A DNA stretch of 64,000 nucleotides from Acinetobacter lwoffii (GCF_019048525.1 NZ_CP077369.1:372001-436000), one strand, 5' to 3'. Positions 47,311-56,884 are shown, numbered from the stretch's first letter. Made by a program: numbers and translations. The notes: a model not told the origin generated them from the letters alone.

Positions 47311-47955
47311 ATGAAAACAATTTTAGTTGCGAATCAGAAAGGCGGTTGTGGCAAAACCATGACAGCCATTAGTTTAGCGTCAGCACTCGCACAAAAGGGT
47401 TATAAGGTGGCATTGGCCGATGCCGACAACCAGAAATCAACATTGCAATGGCTCAAGCATCGTCCGGCACAGGTGGCACAGATCCAAAGTCTGGACTGGC
47501 GCAACAGCAAGTCCATTGGTGATGCGCCGAAGCAGATCGAATACCTGATTATTGATGCACCAGGTGCTTTGACCGATGATCATGCCGAACAGCTGATCAG
47601 TGAAGCACATGCGATTATCATCCCGATCCAGCCTTCTTTTTTTGATATCGATTCGACCCGCCGTTTTCTCAAACATTTGCAGGACATCAAACGCATCCGT
47701 AAGGGCAAGGTTGAAATTTTACTTTTGGCCAATCGCACCAAAGCAAATGCAGCCAGCAATCAGGACATACAGCAGTTTTTTGACAAGATCGACCAGCAGC
47801 CAGTGGCCTGGATTTCGGAACGTGCCCCTTATAGCCGACTGGCTATGGAAGGTCTTTCAGTCTTTGATAAACCTCAGAAAATCTACCGGGAACTGCAGGC
47901 TCAATGGCAACCGGTACTGAATGCCATTATTGATGATCCGAGTCAGTGGTTTTGA
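47311..47955 (+). CDS. Orphan ParA-family ATPase
   Basis: A 214-residue deviant Walker ATPase: QKGGCGKTMTAISLA with the signature lysine, DADNQKSTLQW and LIIDAPGA. It is of the ParA/MinD group but has no parB or centromere-like repeats beside it, so it is not a standard partitioning locus. Possible roles include cell-cycle positioning. Divergent from the nuclease-like gene and followed by a transporter gene. Confidence 0.85.
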   Translation: MKTILVANQKGGCGKTMTAISLASALAQKGYKVALADADNQKSTLQWLKHRPAQVAQIQSLDWRNSKSIGDAPKQIEYLIIDAPGALTDDHAEQLISEAHAIIIPIQPSFFDIDSTRRFLKHLQDIKRIRKGKVEILLLANRTKANAASNQDIQQFFDKIDQQPVAWISERAPYSRLAMEGLSVFDKPQKIYRELQAQWQPVLNAIIDDPSQWF

Positions 47956-48044
47956 GTCAATCATCTGAATCGTGGTATAGCTTTGGGAAAATAATCTCGC
48001 TACTTGGCTAGCTATCATTTTCGATCGCTTTTTTTTCAGTTAAT

Positions 48045-49214
48045 ATGCCTGAACACGACCTAAAAAATGAGTCATTAAATTCAGTGCAACAGTACGCGCC
48101 TACATTACAAAAAGTCTTATTATTTGGATTGTTCTTTATCCTGATTTTTTTGAGTTTTCATATACTCAAGTATTTCATCATTCCTGTAGTTTGGGCAGCC
48201 ATTATTGCCTATATGACTTGGCCGCTGTATCAGTCGGTATTACGCCTATGCGGCAATCGACCGACATTAAGCGCAACCGTAATGATCTTGGCCGTGATTC
48301 TGGTCTTTGGTCTGCCGTTTATTTTCGCCATTTTCATGTTGCAGCATGAAGGTCGTAACCTGTATTTTGAATTGCAGCGACAAGTGTTTTCCGGTCACCT
48401 GAATGTCCCAGATTTTATTCGCGGGCTTCCGATTGTCGGCAAGGAAATTACCCGAACCTTAAATGAAATCAATACTGATCCACAGAGTATTGCACTGTCG
48501 GTATCGACCTGGATTCAAGGTCATCTGAATTATGGCAAAGTGGTGTTGAATGAAGTCAGCAAAAACATCTTTAAATTGTGTTTTGCGGTACTTTCGCTAT
48601 TTTTCTTCTACCGTGATGGTCAGACCATTTTAAATCAGGTGCGTAGAGCCTTTGAAATGGTGGTCGGCCCACGTGTACATCATTATTTTTCTACCATCTC
48701 TGCAACTACACGTGCCGTGGTCTATGGGGTTGGTTTGACTGCGATTGCACAGTCCTTGTTGGCAGGTCTGAGCTATTTTGTTGCAGGTGTTCCGAATCCG
48801 ATGGTTTTAACCATTGTGACCTTTATTTTTGCCCTGATTCCCTTTGGCCCACCCCTCGCCTATAGTGCGGTGGCGTTATGGCTGTTTTCACAAGGACAAA
48901 CCATTGAAGCCATTGGGGTCATGGTCTGGGGTGTCTGTATTGTCAGTACTGCCGATAACGTGATTCGTCCACTGGTAATTTCTGGCGCAACCCAGATTCC
49001 TTTCCTGCTGATCATGTTTGGAGTCTTGGGTGGTATTGCCAGCTTTGGTCTGGTCGGGGTGTTTATTGGCCCGGTGATTCTAGCTGTGCTGCTTGCAATC
49101 TGGCGTGAATGGTTACATGAAAGTAATCTGAATGAACCTTTGATGATGCCTAAAGCCACCATGGCACATGAGATTGATCCAGAAACCAAGGACACACCGC
49201 CCAAGACACCTTAA
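48045..49214 (+). CDS. AI-2E family transporter
   Basis: A 389-residue membrane protein of the TqsA/PerM family. Several hydrophobic segments surround FFFYRDGQTI, and the carboxy half has the conserved PFGPPLAYSAVALWLF, DNVIRPLVISG and GGIASFGLVGVFIGPVILAV. Family members are named for autoinducer export, but many are not; substrate is not known. The carboxy tail is polar. Confidence 0.87.
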   Translation: MPEHDLKNESLNSVQQYAPTLQKVLLFGLFFILIFLSFHILKYFIIPVVWAAIIAYMTWPLYQSVLRLCGNRPTLSATVMILAVILVFGLPFIFAIFMLQHEGRNLYFELQRQVFSGHLNVPDFIRGLPIVGKEITRTLNEINTDPQSIALSVSTWIQGHLNYGKVVLNEVSKNIFKLCFAVLSLFFFYRDGQTILNQVRRAFEMVVGPRVHHYFSTISATTRAVVYGVGLTAIAQSLLAGLSYFVAGVPNPMVLTIVTFIFALIPFGPPLAYSAVALWLFSQGQTIEAIGVMVWGVCIVSTADNVIRPLVISGATQIPFLLIMFGVLGGIASFGLVGVFIGPVILAVLLAIWREWLHESNLNEPLMMPKATMAHEIDPETKDTPPKTP

Positions 49215-49336
49215 AGTATAGATAGAATCGACTTAAACAAAACAAAACATTTAAGTACTGATTCTATATAGAGCTTCTGATCTTGCTCTGTTTAAATGAA
49301 TCCACAAAACAGAATAAAGATCAGGATGCCAAAATC

Positions 49337-49879
49337 ATGTCTTCATTGTTTAAAATTACGACACTTTGCGCGTTAAGCGCCGCACTTTTTACCGGTTGTG
49401 CCTCAACTTCTCCATCAAATGAAGTGGTCAGAGCAGTGACTGTGAATGCTGTAACTGCTCAAGGTGTGGGCCAAGAGATTGGGACCGTATTACTCAGTGA
49501 CAGCCCAGCCGGTCTGGTTATTCGTACCAACCTGAAACAACTTCCTGCGGGTGAACGCGGTTTCCATATTCATGAAAATGGTTCATGCACGCCTGCCATG
49601 AAAGACGGCAAGATGGGTGCAGCACTGGCTGCAGGTAGCCATTACAATCCAAATCAAGCACCGCATCACGGTACACCAGTGACAGGTCACTTAGGTGATT
49701 TACCCGCATTGAAAGTCAATACAGATGGAAGTGCACGTGTCACCCTGCTTGCGCCACGTCTGAAACTGGCTGATGTTCAGGGTCGTGCCATTATGGTTCA
49801 TGCCGGTGGCGATAACTATTCCGACAACCCATTACCCTTGGGCGGCGGCGGTGAACGTATTGCCTGTGGTGTGATCTAA
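49337..49879 (+). CDS. sodC: Copper/zinc superoxide dismutase (secreted lipoprotein)
   Basis: A 180-residue periplasmic or outer-membrane Cu/Zn SOD. The signal ends FTGC, giving a possible lipidated cysteine 21. Copper and zinc ligands are visible in GFHIHENGSC, AGSHYNPN and PHHGTPVTGHLGDL, and MVHAGGDNYSD holds the last histidine; GGGGERIACGVI is the end. I chose the ATG at 49337 because it gives the signal peptide; the longer frame from 49283 does not. SodC detoxifies superoxide outside the cytoplasm. Confidence 0.92.
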   Translation: MSSLFKITTLCALSAALFTGCASTSPSNEVVRAVTVNAVTAQGVGQEIGTVLLSDSPAGLVIRTNLKQLPAGERGFHIHENGSCTPAMKDGKMGAALAAGSHYNPNQAPHHGTPVTGHLGDLPALKVNTDGSARVTLLAPRLKLADVQGRAIMVHAGGDNYSDNPLPLGGGGERIACGVI

Positions 49880-49905
49880 ACACCTTCATGCCAATGACTC
49901 AATAG

Positions 49906-49930
49906 AAAAACGGGCACTATGCCCGTTTTT
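49906..49930 (+). terminator. Intrinsic terminator after sodC
   Basis: A perfect 11-bp stem AAAAACGGGCA / TGCCCGTTTTT with a CTA loop. Confidence 0.9.
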
Positions 49931-49975
49931 TATAGACATTTCCTTTATTTTGGCGTCTAAATTGCATTCAGAACT

Positions 49976-52189
49976 TTGCGTTTTTACTTCCCGGATCCTG
50001 TCCTTGTGAATGCTGCCCGACCTGCGACTGCTACTTTTGTTAAAATTATAAAACCTGTCCTGCTGCCCTTTCAGTCTAGTGCGCTGATGACTTATTGCCT
50101 GCAAATCTTGCTAGTGTTTTTAGGTACCACTTTCGGTCTGAAATTTCTGGGTTATGAGTTCTTGATCGTTCCAGTAACTTTAGGGGCAATTGCCACGGCA
50201 CTGACTGATTTTGATGACCGGCTGAGCCTGCGTTTGCGCAACCTGTTACTGGTCATCATTCTGTTTTTTAGTGTCAGCAGCATTCTGGAATTTCTTGCTC
50301 CACATAAATTCTGGTTTGCACTGTGGCTATCCCTGTCGAGTGCGCTGTTTATTCTAATGGGTGCATTAGGCCAACGTTATGCCATGATTTCATTTGGCAC
50401 CATTTTACTGTCAATCTATACCATGTTCGGCCTGGGCGAATATCAGCACTGGTATGAACAGCCGCTTTATTTTGTCATTGGGGCGCTATGGTACGGCCTG
50501 ACGTCTATTCTATTTTTTCTGCTGCGTCCTACTTTGCAGGTTCAGGAAAATCTCGCACAAAGCTTGCAGCACATGTCGGATTTACTGCTGAGTAAAGCCA
50601 AACTGTTTGATCCAGACCAGTATCCAAATGTTGAAACCCTGCTCTATGAGTTGTCACTTAAAAATACTTTAGTCATTCAGAGTTTTAACCGTAGCAAAGA
50701 TTCGCTATTGACACGACTCAAAGCTTCGCGTGCCAATCGTAATACCATTTACTGGCTGAATCTGTATTTTTTGATGCAGGATATTCATGAACAGGCCACC
50801 GCGAATTATCTGCATTATGAACAGATCGAACAGCATTTTAGCCGCACTGACCTGATTTTCCGGATTCAGAAAAATATCCGTCTGCAAGCCCTTGCCTGTC
50901 AGCATTTGGCAGAATGTGTATTGCGCAATGAGAAATTTTACCTGTCTACAGATGATGAACTGGCATTAAAACATTTACAGGAGTCGATGCAGGACTGGAT
51001 TGCTCAACACCCACAAAATATTGAAGTCAAAAATTTACAGCTTATTCTGGCCAATCTGCTGAGTGTACATGAACAGTTACAACACCTGCATGATCAACAG
51101 GCACTGTATAAACCACGCTATCAGCAGCATTTTGATGACTTGAGTCTGTTTGATGATGATATTCGCGATAGCATAGATCTTTGGCTGAAACTCAAACCAC
51201 ACTTAAGTTCGCAATCGGCACTCTTTCGGCATGCGGTGCGGATTGCGATTGTGTTTTTAGTTGGCTATGCCATTTCATTATTACCTTTTGCGAAAAATGG
51301 CTACTGGATTTTACTGACCAGCCTGTTTGTCTGTCAGATCAGTTATTTTGCCACCAAAAGCCGGCTCAAATTGCGGACGCTCGGAACATTATTGGGGGTC
51401 ATGCTAGGTGTTCCCATTCTGTATTTTGTGCCAAGTGTCGAAGGTCAGTTATTGCTAACAGTAATTTTTGGTGTCGGTTTTTTCTATCTACGTTCCAAAA
51501 AATATGCCATGGCCACTCTCATGGCGACCTTGATGGTACTCCTGATTTTTAACCTGAAAGGTGCCGGTTATGCCATTATTTTACCGCGTATTATTGATAC
51601 CCTTATAGGCTGTCTGATTGCATGGATGGCAGTAAGCTGGATCTGGCCTGACTGGAATTTTCGTAATATTTCCAGCAATATCAAAAAATCATCACTTGCT
51701 ACGCTGGACTATTTTGCTGCAGTGGTCGAGCAATATCAAAACGGTAAAGATAACAGTATTGCTTACCGGACTGCACGACGTCTGGCCCACAATGCACAGA
51801 TTGATTTATCCAGCATGATTTCAAGCCTGAGCACCGAACCAAATCCAGATCCGCAACTGGTTAAAAGTGCCTTTCGCTATCTGGTCTATAGCCATAGCCA
51901 GCTCAGTTATATTGCAGCATTGGGGAGTCACCGTGAGCAGGTCACTGATGCGCAAATTCTAGATTTAATGCGTTGGTGCCAGCAGACCTTAACTGCGGTA
52001 TTGCTGCAACAACAGCCTTTAGATACCTACGACATTGATCATAAACTGGCAGAAATTCAACGCTTAAGTACCCAGGAAAACCCGTCAGCACATCTGCTTT
52101 TGGTACTGAAACAGATCAGTTTATTGCTGGAAACCTTACCGGAATTACTAAAATTACGTCATGAATTACTAGGTGCCGAGATTAAATAA
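49976..52189 (+). CDS. FUSC-family inner-membrane protein (YccS-like)
   Basis: A 737-residue protein of the fusaric-acid-resistance-like YccS/YhfK family. Two blocks of about five transmembrane helices (about residues 40-190 and 420-560) flank cytoplasmic domains rich in leucine and glutamine. The second block holds NGYWILLTSLFVCQ and FATKSRLKLRTLGTLLGVMLG. Function is unproven. The start is uncertain: the frame opens at a TTG (49976); a GTG at 50006 or an ATG at 50087 are alternatives, the last within the first helix block. Confidence 0.85.
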   Translation: MRFYFPDPVLVNAARPATATFVKIIKPVLLPFQSSALMTYCLQILLVFLGTTFGLKFLGYEFLIVPVTLGAIATALTDFDDRLSLRLRNLLLVIILFFSVSSILEFLAPHKFWFALWLSLSSALFILMGALGQRYAMISFGTILLSIYTMFGLGEYQHWYEQPLYFVIGALWYGLTSILFFLLRPTLQVQENLAQSLQHMSDLLLSKAKLFDPDQYPNVETLLYELSLKNTLVIQSFNRSKDSLLTRLKASRANRNTIYWLNLYFLMQDIHEQATANYLHYEQIEQHFSRTDLIFRIQKNIRLQALACQHLAECVLRNEKFYLSTDDELALKHLQESMQDWIAQHPQNIEVKNLQLILANLLSVHEQLQHLHDQQALYKPRYQQHFDDLSLFDDDIRDSIDLWLKLKPHLSSQSALFRHAVRIAIVFLVGYAISLLPFAKNGYWILLTSLFVCQISYFATKSRLKLRTLGTLLGVMLGVPILYFVPSVEGQLLLTVIFGVGFFYLRSKKYAMATLMATLMVLLIFNLKGAGYAIILPRIIDTLIGCLIAWMAVSWIWPDWNFRNISSNIKKSSLATLDYFAAVVEQYQNGKDNSIAYRTARRLAHNAQIDLSSMISSLSTEPNPDPQLVKSAFRYLVYSHSQLSYIAALGSHREQVTDAQILDLMRWCQQTLTAVLLQQQPLDTYDIDHKLAEIQRLSTQENPSAHLLLVLKQISLLLETLPELLKLRHELLGAEIK

Positions 52190-52309
52190 CCAACTGCCTC
52201 ACTTGGTTATAACTTATTAAAAATATTGAATATATCTTTATTATTAAGATTCAATATTCAGGTGATATTCGGTACACTCAAAACTAATTCGGTTAAATCA
52301 ATATGTATT

Positions 52310-52606
52310 ATGAACATCAAAACTTTGCGTCTGGTCGGTTTGCTTGAAGGGATTTCATTCCTGCTGCTGTTATTTATCGCGATGCCAGTGAAATATATGA
52401 TGGATAATCCGATTTTAGTGAAATATGTCGGCATGGGTCATGGCGTACTGTTTGTGCTGTTTCTGGTGGTGTTATTCGCGGTATGTGAAAAACAGAAATG
52501 GTCTCTCAGCATGTTTGTGATGGGTTTAATCGCTTCGATTCTGCCTTTCGGTCCATTCCTGTTTGATATGAAACTAAAGAAGCTGGAACAGCCCGCTGAA
52601 GCTTAA
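52310..52606 (+). CDS. DUF3817 membrane protein
   Basis: A 98-residue protein with three hydrophobic segments. LRLVGLLEGISFLLLLFIAMPVKY and GMGHGVLFVLFLVVL are typical of DUF3817. Function unknown. I chose the ATG at 52310 because the family begins at the first helix; an ATG frame from 52226 is longer without support. Confidence 0.82.
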   Translation: MNIKTLRLVGLLEGISFLLLLFIAMPVKYMMDNPILVKYVGMGHGVLFVLFLVVLFAVCEKQKWSLSMFVMGLIASILPFGPFLFDMKLKKLEQPAEA

Positions 52607-52645
52607 TTGTAGAATCCTAATATAATTAGATCAGTCAAAAGAAAA

Positions 52646-52735
52646 TTCTCTCTCCCTTTGGGAGAGAGTTAGAGAGAGGGAACTTATTAAATACTTAACC
52701 TCACCCTAGCCCTCTCCTAAAAGGAGAGGGAAATT
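52646..52735. repeat. Double-hairpin intergenic repeat, copy D
   Basis: Two hairpins, CTCTCTCCC / GGGAGAGAG (52648-52668) and CCCTCTCC / GGAGAGGG (52710-52730), with CTCACCCTAGCCC between, resembling the block at 14726-14790. It lies between the convergent DUF3817 and craA genes. Confidence 0.65.
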
Positions 52736-52785
52736 CAATACTGAACATATGATTTCAATAATTTATAATTTCCCTTAATAAGGAA

Positions 52786-54015
52786 TCAAAACTCCCCACG
52801 CTCTTGTCTTTCCAGCATTAACTGTTTGAGTTGCATGCGTGGCAAAGTAAACCAGAGTGCAATCAGAATCAAAGAGGCAACACAATAGGCCCAGATATCA
52901 TAAGCTTCATATGCCATTCTTACTGCTTCAATTACCACAAAAAAGCTGAGCATCAGGATAATAGAAACCGTCGCAGCCACCGTACCTTTGGACACTTCTG
53001 AAGACATCAGTGCAAAACGGTATAGTACCGAGAAACTTACGCCCTCACCTAGACTGATACAGGTGGTGCCGATAATCAGACAATGAACAAAATACTCTGG
53101 AATCAATAAGCCCAACATCAATAAACCGGCACCCAACAGCATCAGTGGCAGACCCAATAATACGGTTTTACCCAGCGGCATTTTATCGATAATTTTCAGC
53201 AAAATCAGATTACCTGCAATCAGGCCACCCAAGACCGGAAACTGCGCCAGACCATATTGCACACTACTGAATCCAAATTGCTCGACCAGAATCACTGGTG
53301 ACAATGCAATCCATAACATCAAAGGCAGACTCACCAAAGGCAAGGCTACAGTCATAATCACAAAGCGCTTATTTTTTACAACCTGTTTAAAGTCATCCAG
53401 AATATAGCTGACCGGCTGTCTGGGAATACTGACTTTCAGATTTGGCATTTTGGCTTTTAGGCCGAACCAGCTCAGAAATGACAGAAATGCAATGCCGATA
53501 AAACCCCAATGCCAGGAGATATGATCAATCATAAAGGCACCCAGCACTGGTCCTAGCAAGGGTGCCAGCAAAGACACATTGGCCATCAGTGCCATGACTT
53601 TGATGGCATCACGTTCTTCAAAGCTTTCCTGAATGGCGGCATAACCTACAGCAGTAATAAAGGACAGGCCAAAGCCCTGTAAAAAGCGCAGGAATAAGAA
53701 ACTTTCGATATTGGGTGTCAATAAAATGGCCAGACAACTGAGGGTAAAAAATGCCACACCGCCGAGCAGTACCGTTTTACGTCCGAGACGATCGGACAAT
53801 GGCCCCAAGATCGCTGCGACAAATGCCCCGCCCAACAGGAAAAAGGACATGGAGGATGGTGCCCATGAACTACTCACGCCAAAATCACGGGTAATCGCCA
53901 GCATGGCCGGTTGAATCAGGTCATTACAGATATAGACTGAGAATTCAAATAGGACCAGTGCCAGCGGGAACATGAGTGTGGCACGGGTCAGTTTTTGGGT
54001 TTGGATTTTTTGCAT
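52786..54015 (-). CDS. craA: MFS multidrug efflux pump CraA (MdfA-like)
   Basis: A 12-helix major-facilitator pump of 409 residues. It closely matches A. baumannii CraA as I recall it, for example TRATLMFPLALVLFEF, WAPSSMSF, FGSSVQYGLAQFPV-like region and SSEVSKGTVAA. CraA gives intrinsic chloramphenicol resistance; MdfA is the E. coli relative. The acidic residue in VLFEF is the family's drug-binding glutamate. The ATG at 54015 is directly used. Confidence 0.9.
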   Translation of the reverse strand: MQKIQTQKLTRATLMFPLALVLFEFSVYICNDLIQPAMLAITRDFGVSSSWAPSSMSFFLLGGAFVAAILGPLSDRLGRKTVLLGGVAFFTLSCLAILLTPNIESFLFLRFLQGFGLSFITAVGYAAIQESFEERDAIKVMALMANVSLLAPLLGPVLGAFMIDHISWHWGFIGIAFLSFLSWFGLKAKMPNLKVSIPRQPVSYILDDFKQVVKNKRFVIMTVALPLVSLPLMLWIALSPVILVEQFGFSSVQYGLAQFPVLGGLIAGNLILLKIIDKMPLGKTVLLGLPLMLLGAGLLMLGLLIPEYFVHCLIIGTTCISLGEGVSFSVLYRFALMSSEVSKGTVAATVSIILMLSFFVVIEAVRMAYEAYDIWAYCVASLILIALWFTLPRMQLKQLMLERQERGEF

Positions 54016-54163
54016 GGGAGTTTTTATTGTCAGTCTGCCTGATGAAGCAGAATGAGCTTTATCTAAAATAGAAAGAAGGAATTTTAGCAGATTTGCTTTT
54101 AATAGTTTTAGGATAACTCCTCTAACGCTACTCTTTCTTTGATCTGAAAATTTATTTCAGGGT

Positions 54164-54846
54164 TTAGTTAAATTGAAGCCAACCATTTTTCATCCACTGT
54201 TCTACTTTATCCTTTCCAAGAATTGCTAAAAGATTATTTAGGAGAGAAAATTTAGCCAGCTTATCAAAATAATAGACTCCAACTCTAACGTTACGATCGA
54301 TATCATCGTTTAAACTAAATAAATCAAGAATGTAATCCTTATCCGAAACATCTAATGAATGACCCCAAATATTAAAATTTAAATCTAACTTCATTATCTT
54401 TAAAAAATGCTCTTCTCGTTCTTGTTCAATTTGATTGTTTGGATAATTATGACTTTTATGTTTTTTATATTTTTCTAAAGTATCTTTCAACTTTTTTTTA
54501 TATTCATCTAAAAATAAATAATGAGTATCTTTAAATAATTTTTGATGATATTTGGTGAAACCGTACGCTTTTAGCTTTTTAAGTGATTCATCTTCTAACT
54601 GTGAGATACCTAAAACTATATTTTGAAAGTCTCCATGATTCCCATGTAAGTAATCAACTTCAATCGAATTATAGATACGTTGATATGTATTAGTATAGTT
54701 AAATGAATAAATTTTATCTGGATTAATCCAGTCATCTGAGGAAATTTGAATATTGTTATTCGAATTAATTTTATTAACTATCAGTTCTAAATATAAATTA
54801 AATATTTCTATAAATTCTTCTAAATTTTTTACTAAATTATTTACTA
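54164..54846 (-). pseudogene. 3' part of an AbiH-family gene interrupted by an IS
   Basis: The downstream half of the AbiH-like gene. The codons from the insertion onward read without stops to a TAA at 54166-54164. Translation gives FNYTNTYQRIYNSIEV with LHGNHGDFQN and the carboxy-terminal NIWGHSLDVSDKDYI, which are characteristic AbiH segments. It contains about 227 codons, is very AT-rich compared with its neighbours, and has no start codon or promoter of its own. It cannot be expressed as part of the full protein while the IS is present. Confidence 0.88.
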
Positions 54847-55685
54847 GGGCGTGTCCTCATTTGAAGAATTGGTTTTAAATACTTAAAATCCTCCTTTGAG
54901 TTATTTTTATTTCTATATTTTCAATGGCACGTACTCTTCTTACCGATGATATCTGGCAGCAAATTCAAGATACTATGCGATTACATGGTTGTTACTGTTC
55001 AAAGAATAGTAGAAATATCATGGAAGCGATCTTATGGAAACTGCGTACAGGCGCCACATGGCGTGATATTCCTCAAGAATTTTGTCCTTGGCAAACTGCT
55101 TATAATCGTTTTAATCGTTGGGCAAGCAAGGGATTGTGGAATAAATTTTTTTTAGATTACGAGGCGTCTTGGATCAAGAATGGGTATTCATTGACGGAAG
55201 CTACATACGCGTGCATCAACATGCAAGTGGAGCTCGGAATGGTTTCGAAAGAGCAATTGGACAATCACGTGGTGGACGAACAACAAAAATACATCTTGCA
55301 ACCGACGCGAATGGATTACCGATTGATTTTAAAATCACTGGGGGTGGCGTCCACGACAGTCAAGTTGCAAAACAACTGATTGATACTGTAGGCGAGGCAA
55401 CTTATCTCATTGCTGATAAGGGGTATGATGCTGAGCACATTAGAATATATGCCCAGAACAAGGATATGATTCCCATCATTCCAATGAGATCAAATAGTAA
55501 AAGATCGAATAAGGAGTTTGATAAATATCTATATAAATTAAGACATTTAGTTGAAAATGTGTTTGCGAGATTGAAGCATTTCCGAGCGATTGCAACCCGA
55601 TTTGATAAGCTTGCACGAAATTACCAGTCTATGATTTACATTGCTTGCATATTTATTTGGTGTAAAGCCAAATGAGGACACGCCC
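54847..55685 (+). mobile_element. IS5-family insertion sequence (IS427-like)
   Basis: An 839-bp element with terminal inverted repeats GGGCGTGTCCTCATTTG (17 bp identical at both ends). It is bounded by a TA target duplication (54845-54846 and 55686-55687). It carries one transposase split over two frames. The element lies in the AbiH gene, on the opposite strand. The intact ends and open frames suggest a fairly recent and still mobile insertion. Confidence 0.92.
54924..55675 (+). CDS. IS5-family transposase (programmed -1 frameshift)
   Basis: Frame A (54924-55379) encodes a DUF4096-type helix-turn-helix region (ILWKLRTGATWRDIP). Frame B (to 55675), in the -1 frame, encodes the DDE domain: FIDGSYIRVHQHASG, then TYLIADKGYDAE, then HLVENVFARLKHFRAIATR. 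The frames overlap at AAATTTTTTTT (55143-55153), a likely slippery site, giving a product of about 250 residues. The DDE residues are D in IDGSY, D in DKGYD and E in VENVF. Confidence 0.9.
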
Positions 55686-56429
55686 TAGGGTGTCACTATT
55701 AAATTTCTTATAACCCAATAAAAATTGGATATTTTCATCTTTTATATAGAATCGAAAATCCCCAATATCTGAATCATTAACCTTATGTATATTTGTATAG
55801 GTATGTCCAGATTCATCATTATCTATTTCATCAATAAAGTAGCCAGATTCTAAGATTCCTAATTTTTCTAGAATATTACAGTTTTCTCTGGTCAAAAAAA
55901 TTTGCCATTCATTGCTGTCTCCAGAGAAATAAACTTCCGGAGAAAAACTTCCAACTTTTTCTATTTTTTCTTCTATATTCTCAATAAATCTTGCAACTAC
56001 TCTCAATGCCTCATCAATTTTATTTTCAAAATCAATCCAAGTTTTAACTTCTCTAACATGATCCTTGAAATACTGATACCAACAATTCAGTTCCAATCTA
56101 TATTGGATCTTTAATACATCTTTAGCGGATAAATTAATTTTATCTACTAAATAATACTCTTTTGTTTTATCTATAAATTTAATATCTCTTATTTTTAAAA
56201 ATAACTCATTAAAGCTCATATCGAACTTAAACGAATCAGGATTTTTATTTTTTAGGAACATGTCATCGAGTATATCCATCCATTCTTGCACTGTATGAAT
56301 TGTTAAGTTTGGGGCCTTTCCACCAGTATTCTTATTTTCAATTGCCTCCATCACATCCATAAAATGATCGTACTTCGTCGGTAAATAGTGCGACAAATCA
56401 AATCCGTTCCCCACAATCAAAATATTCAT
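55686..56429 (-). pseudogene. 5' part of an AbiH-family phage-defence gene, interrupted by an IS
   Basis: The upstream half, 248 codons beginning MNILIVGNGFDLSHYLPTKY, the diagnostic nucleotide-binding-like opening of AbiH abortive-infection proteins. With the IS and one copy of TA removed, this half joins the 3' half in the same frame to give a 474-residue protein. Now translation runs 12 codons into the IS and stops (TLGRVLIWLYTK). Only 21 bp separate the start from a terminator, so a promoter must lie further up or in read-through. It is very AT-rich, a mark of transfer. Confidence 0.88.
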
Positions 56430-56450
56430 TCTTATAAACCCCAAAAACAA

Positions 56451-56476
56451 AAAAGCGCATCCTTAGATACGCTTTT
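56451..56476 (-). terminator. Intrinsic terminator after the 56507 gene
   Basis: AAAAGCGCATC pairs with GATACGCTTTT with one mismatch, around a short CTTA loop. It is on the minus strand, 30 nt past the stop of the lipoprotein-like gene and 21 nt before the abiH start. Confidence 0.78.
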
Positions 56477-56506
56477 AACCAAAATCTACCTAAAGATCAA
56501 ACACTA

Positions 56507-56884
56507 TTATGGACAGACCGCTTTCTGGTAAGTCTTGGTATTTGAACCTCGTGCACAACGATATAACTTCTCGGTATTTTGCAGCATCCAGCTGTTATCT
56601 TCCCGTTTAAAATAATAAATGGTCTGCACTGAGCGTACCGAATCATCCATTAACCCAGTTTCAGTGACTTTGACCTGTCCAATCGTGGGCGACTCTACCT
56701 TGTCAAAGAACTGACGCAATTCAACCGTTGCCAGTTCCTTACGCAAGTCCGGTCTTAATTGTAAAACCTGTTCCAAAGGCGTATCTGAAGACGACTGTAC
56801 CTTTGCAATGACCTGTTGAGCAGTTGCACAGCCTGAACCCAATATACCAAAAGCTAGAGTTACGACTGCCAATATCCGGAACAT
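56507..56884 (-). CDS. Hypothetical exported protein (lipoprotein-like)
   Basis: A 125-residue protein with a signal MFRILAVVTLAFGILGSGCATA; the cysteine at 19 could be lipidated, although the preceding LGSG is only a loose lipobox. The mature chain has VELRQFFDKVESPT and ends with RCARGSNTKTYQKAVCP, with a possible disulphide. No family recognised. I chose the ATG at 56884, not an upstream one that would precede the signal. Confidence 0.68.
   Translation of the reverse strand: MFRILAVVTLAFGILGSGCATAQQVIAKVQSSSDTPLEQVLQLRPDLRKELATVELRQFFDKVESPTIGQVKVTETGLMDDSVRSVQTIYYFKREDNSWMLQNTEKLYRCARGSNTKTYQKAVCP

Noticed and set aside
47311..47955. Plasmid partitioning locus or integrated plasmid
   Set aside because: The ParA is alone: no parB, iterons or replication gene is seen, and the surrounding genes are ordinary chromosomal ones.
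40119..54015. Acquired antibiotic-resistance region (abeM and craA homologues)
   Set aside because: Both are intrinsic chromosomal efflux genes in Acinetobacter and are not flanked by mobile elements; the IS at 54847 lies in another gene.
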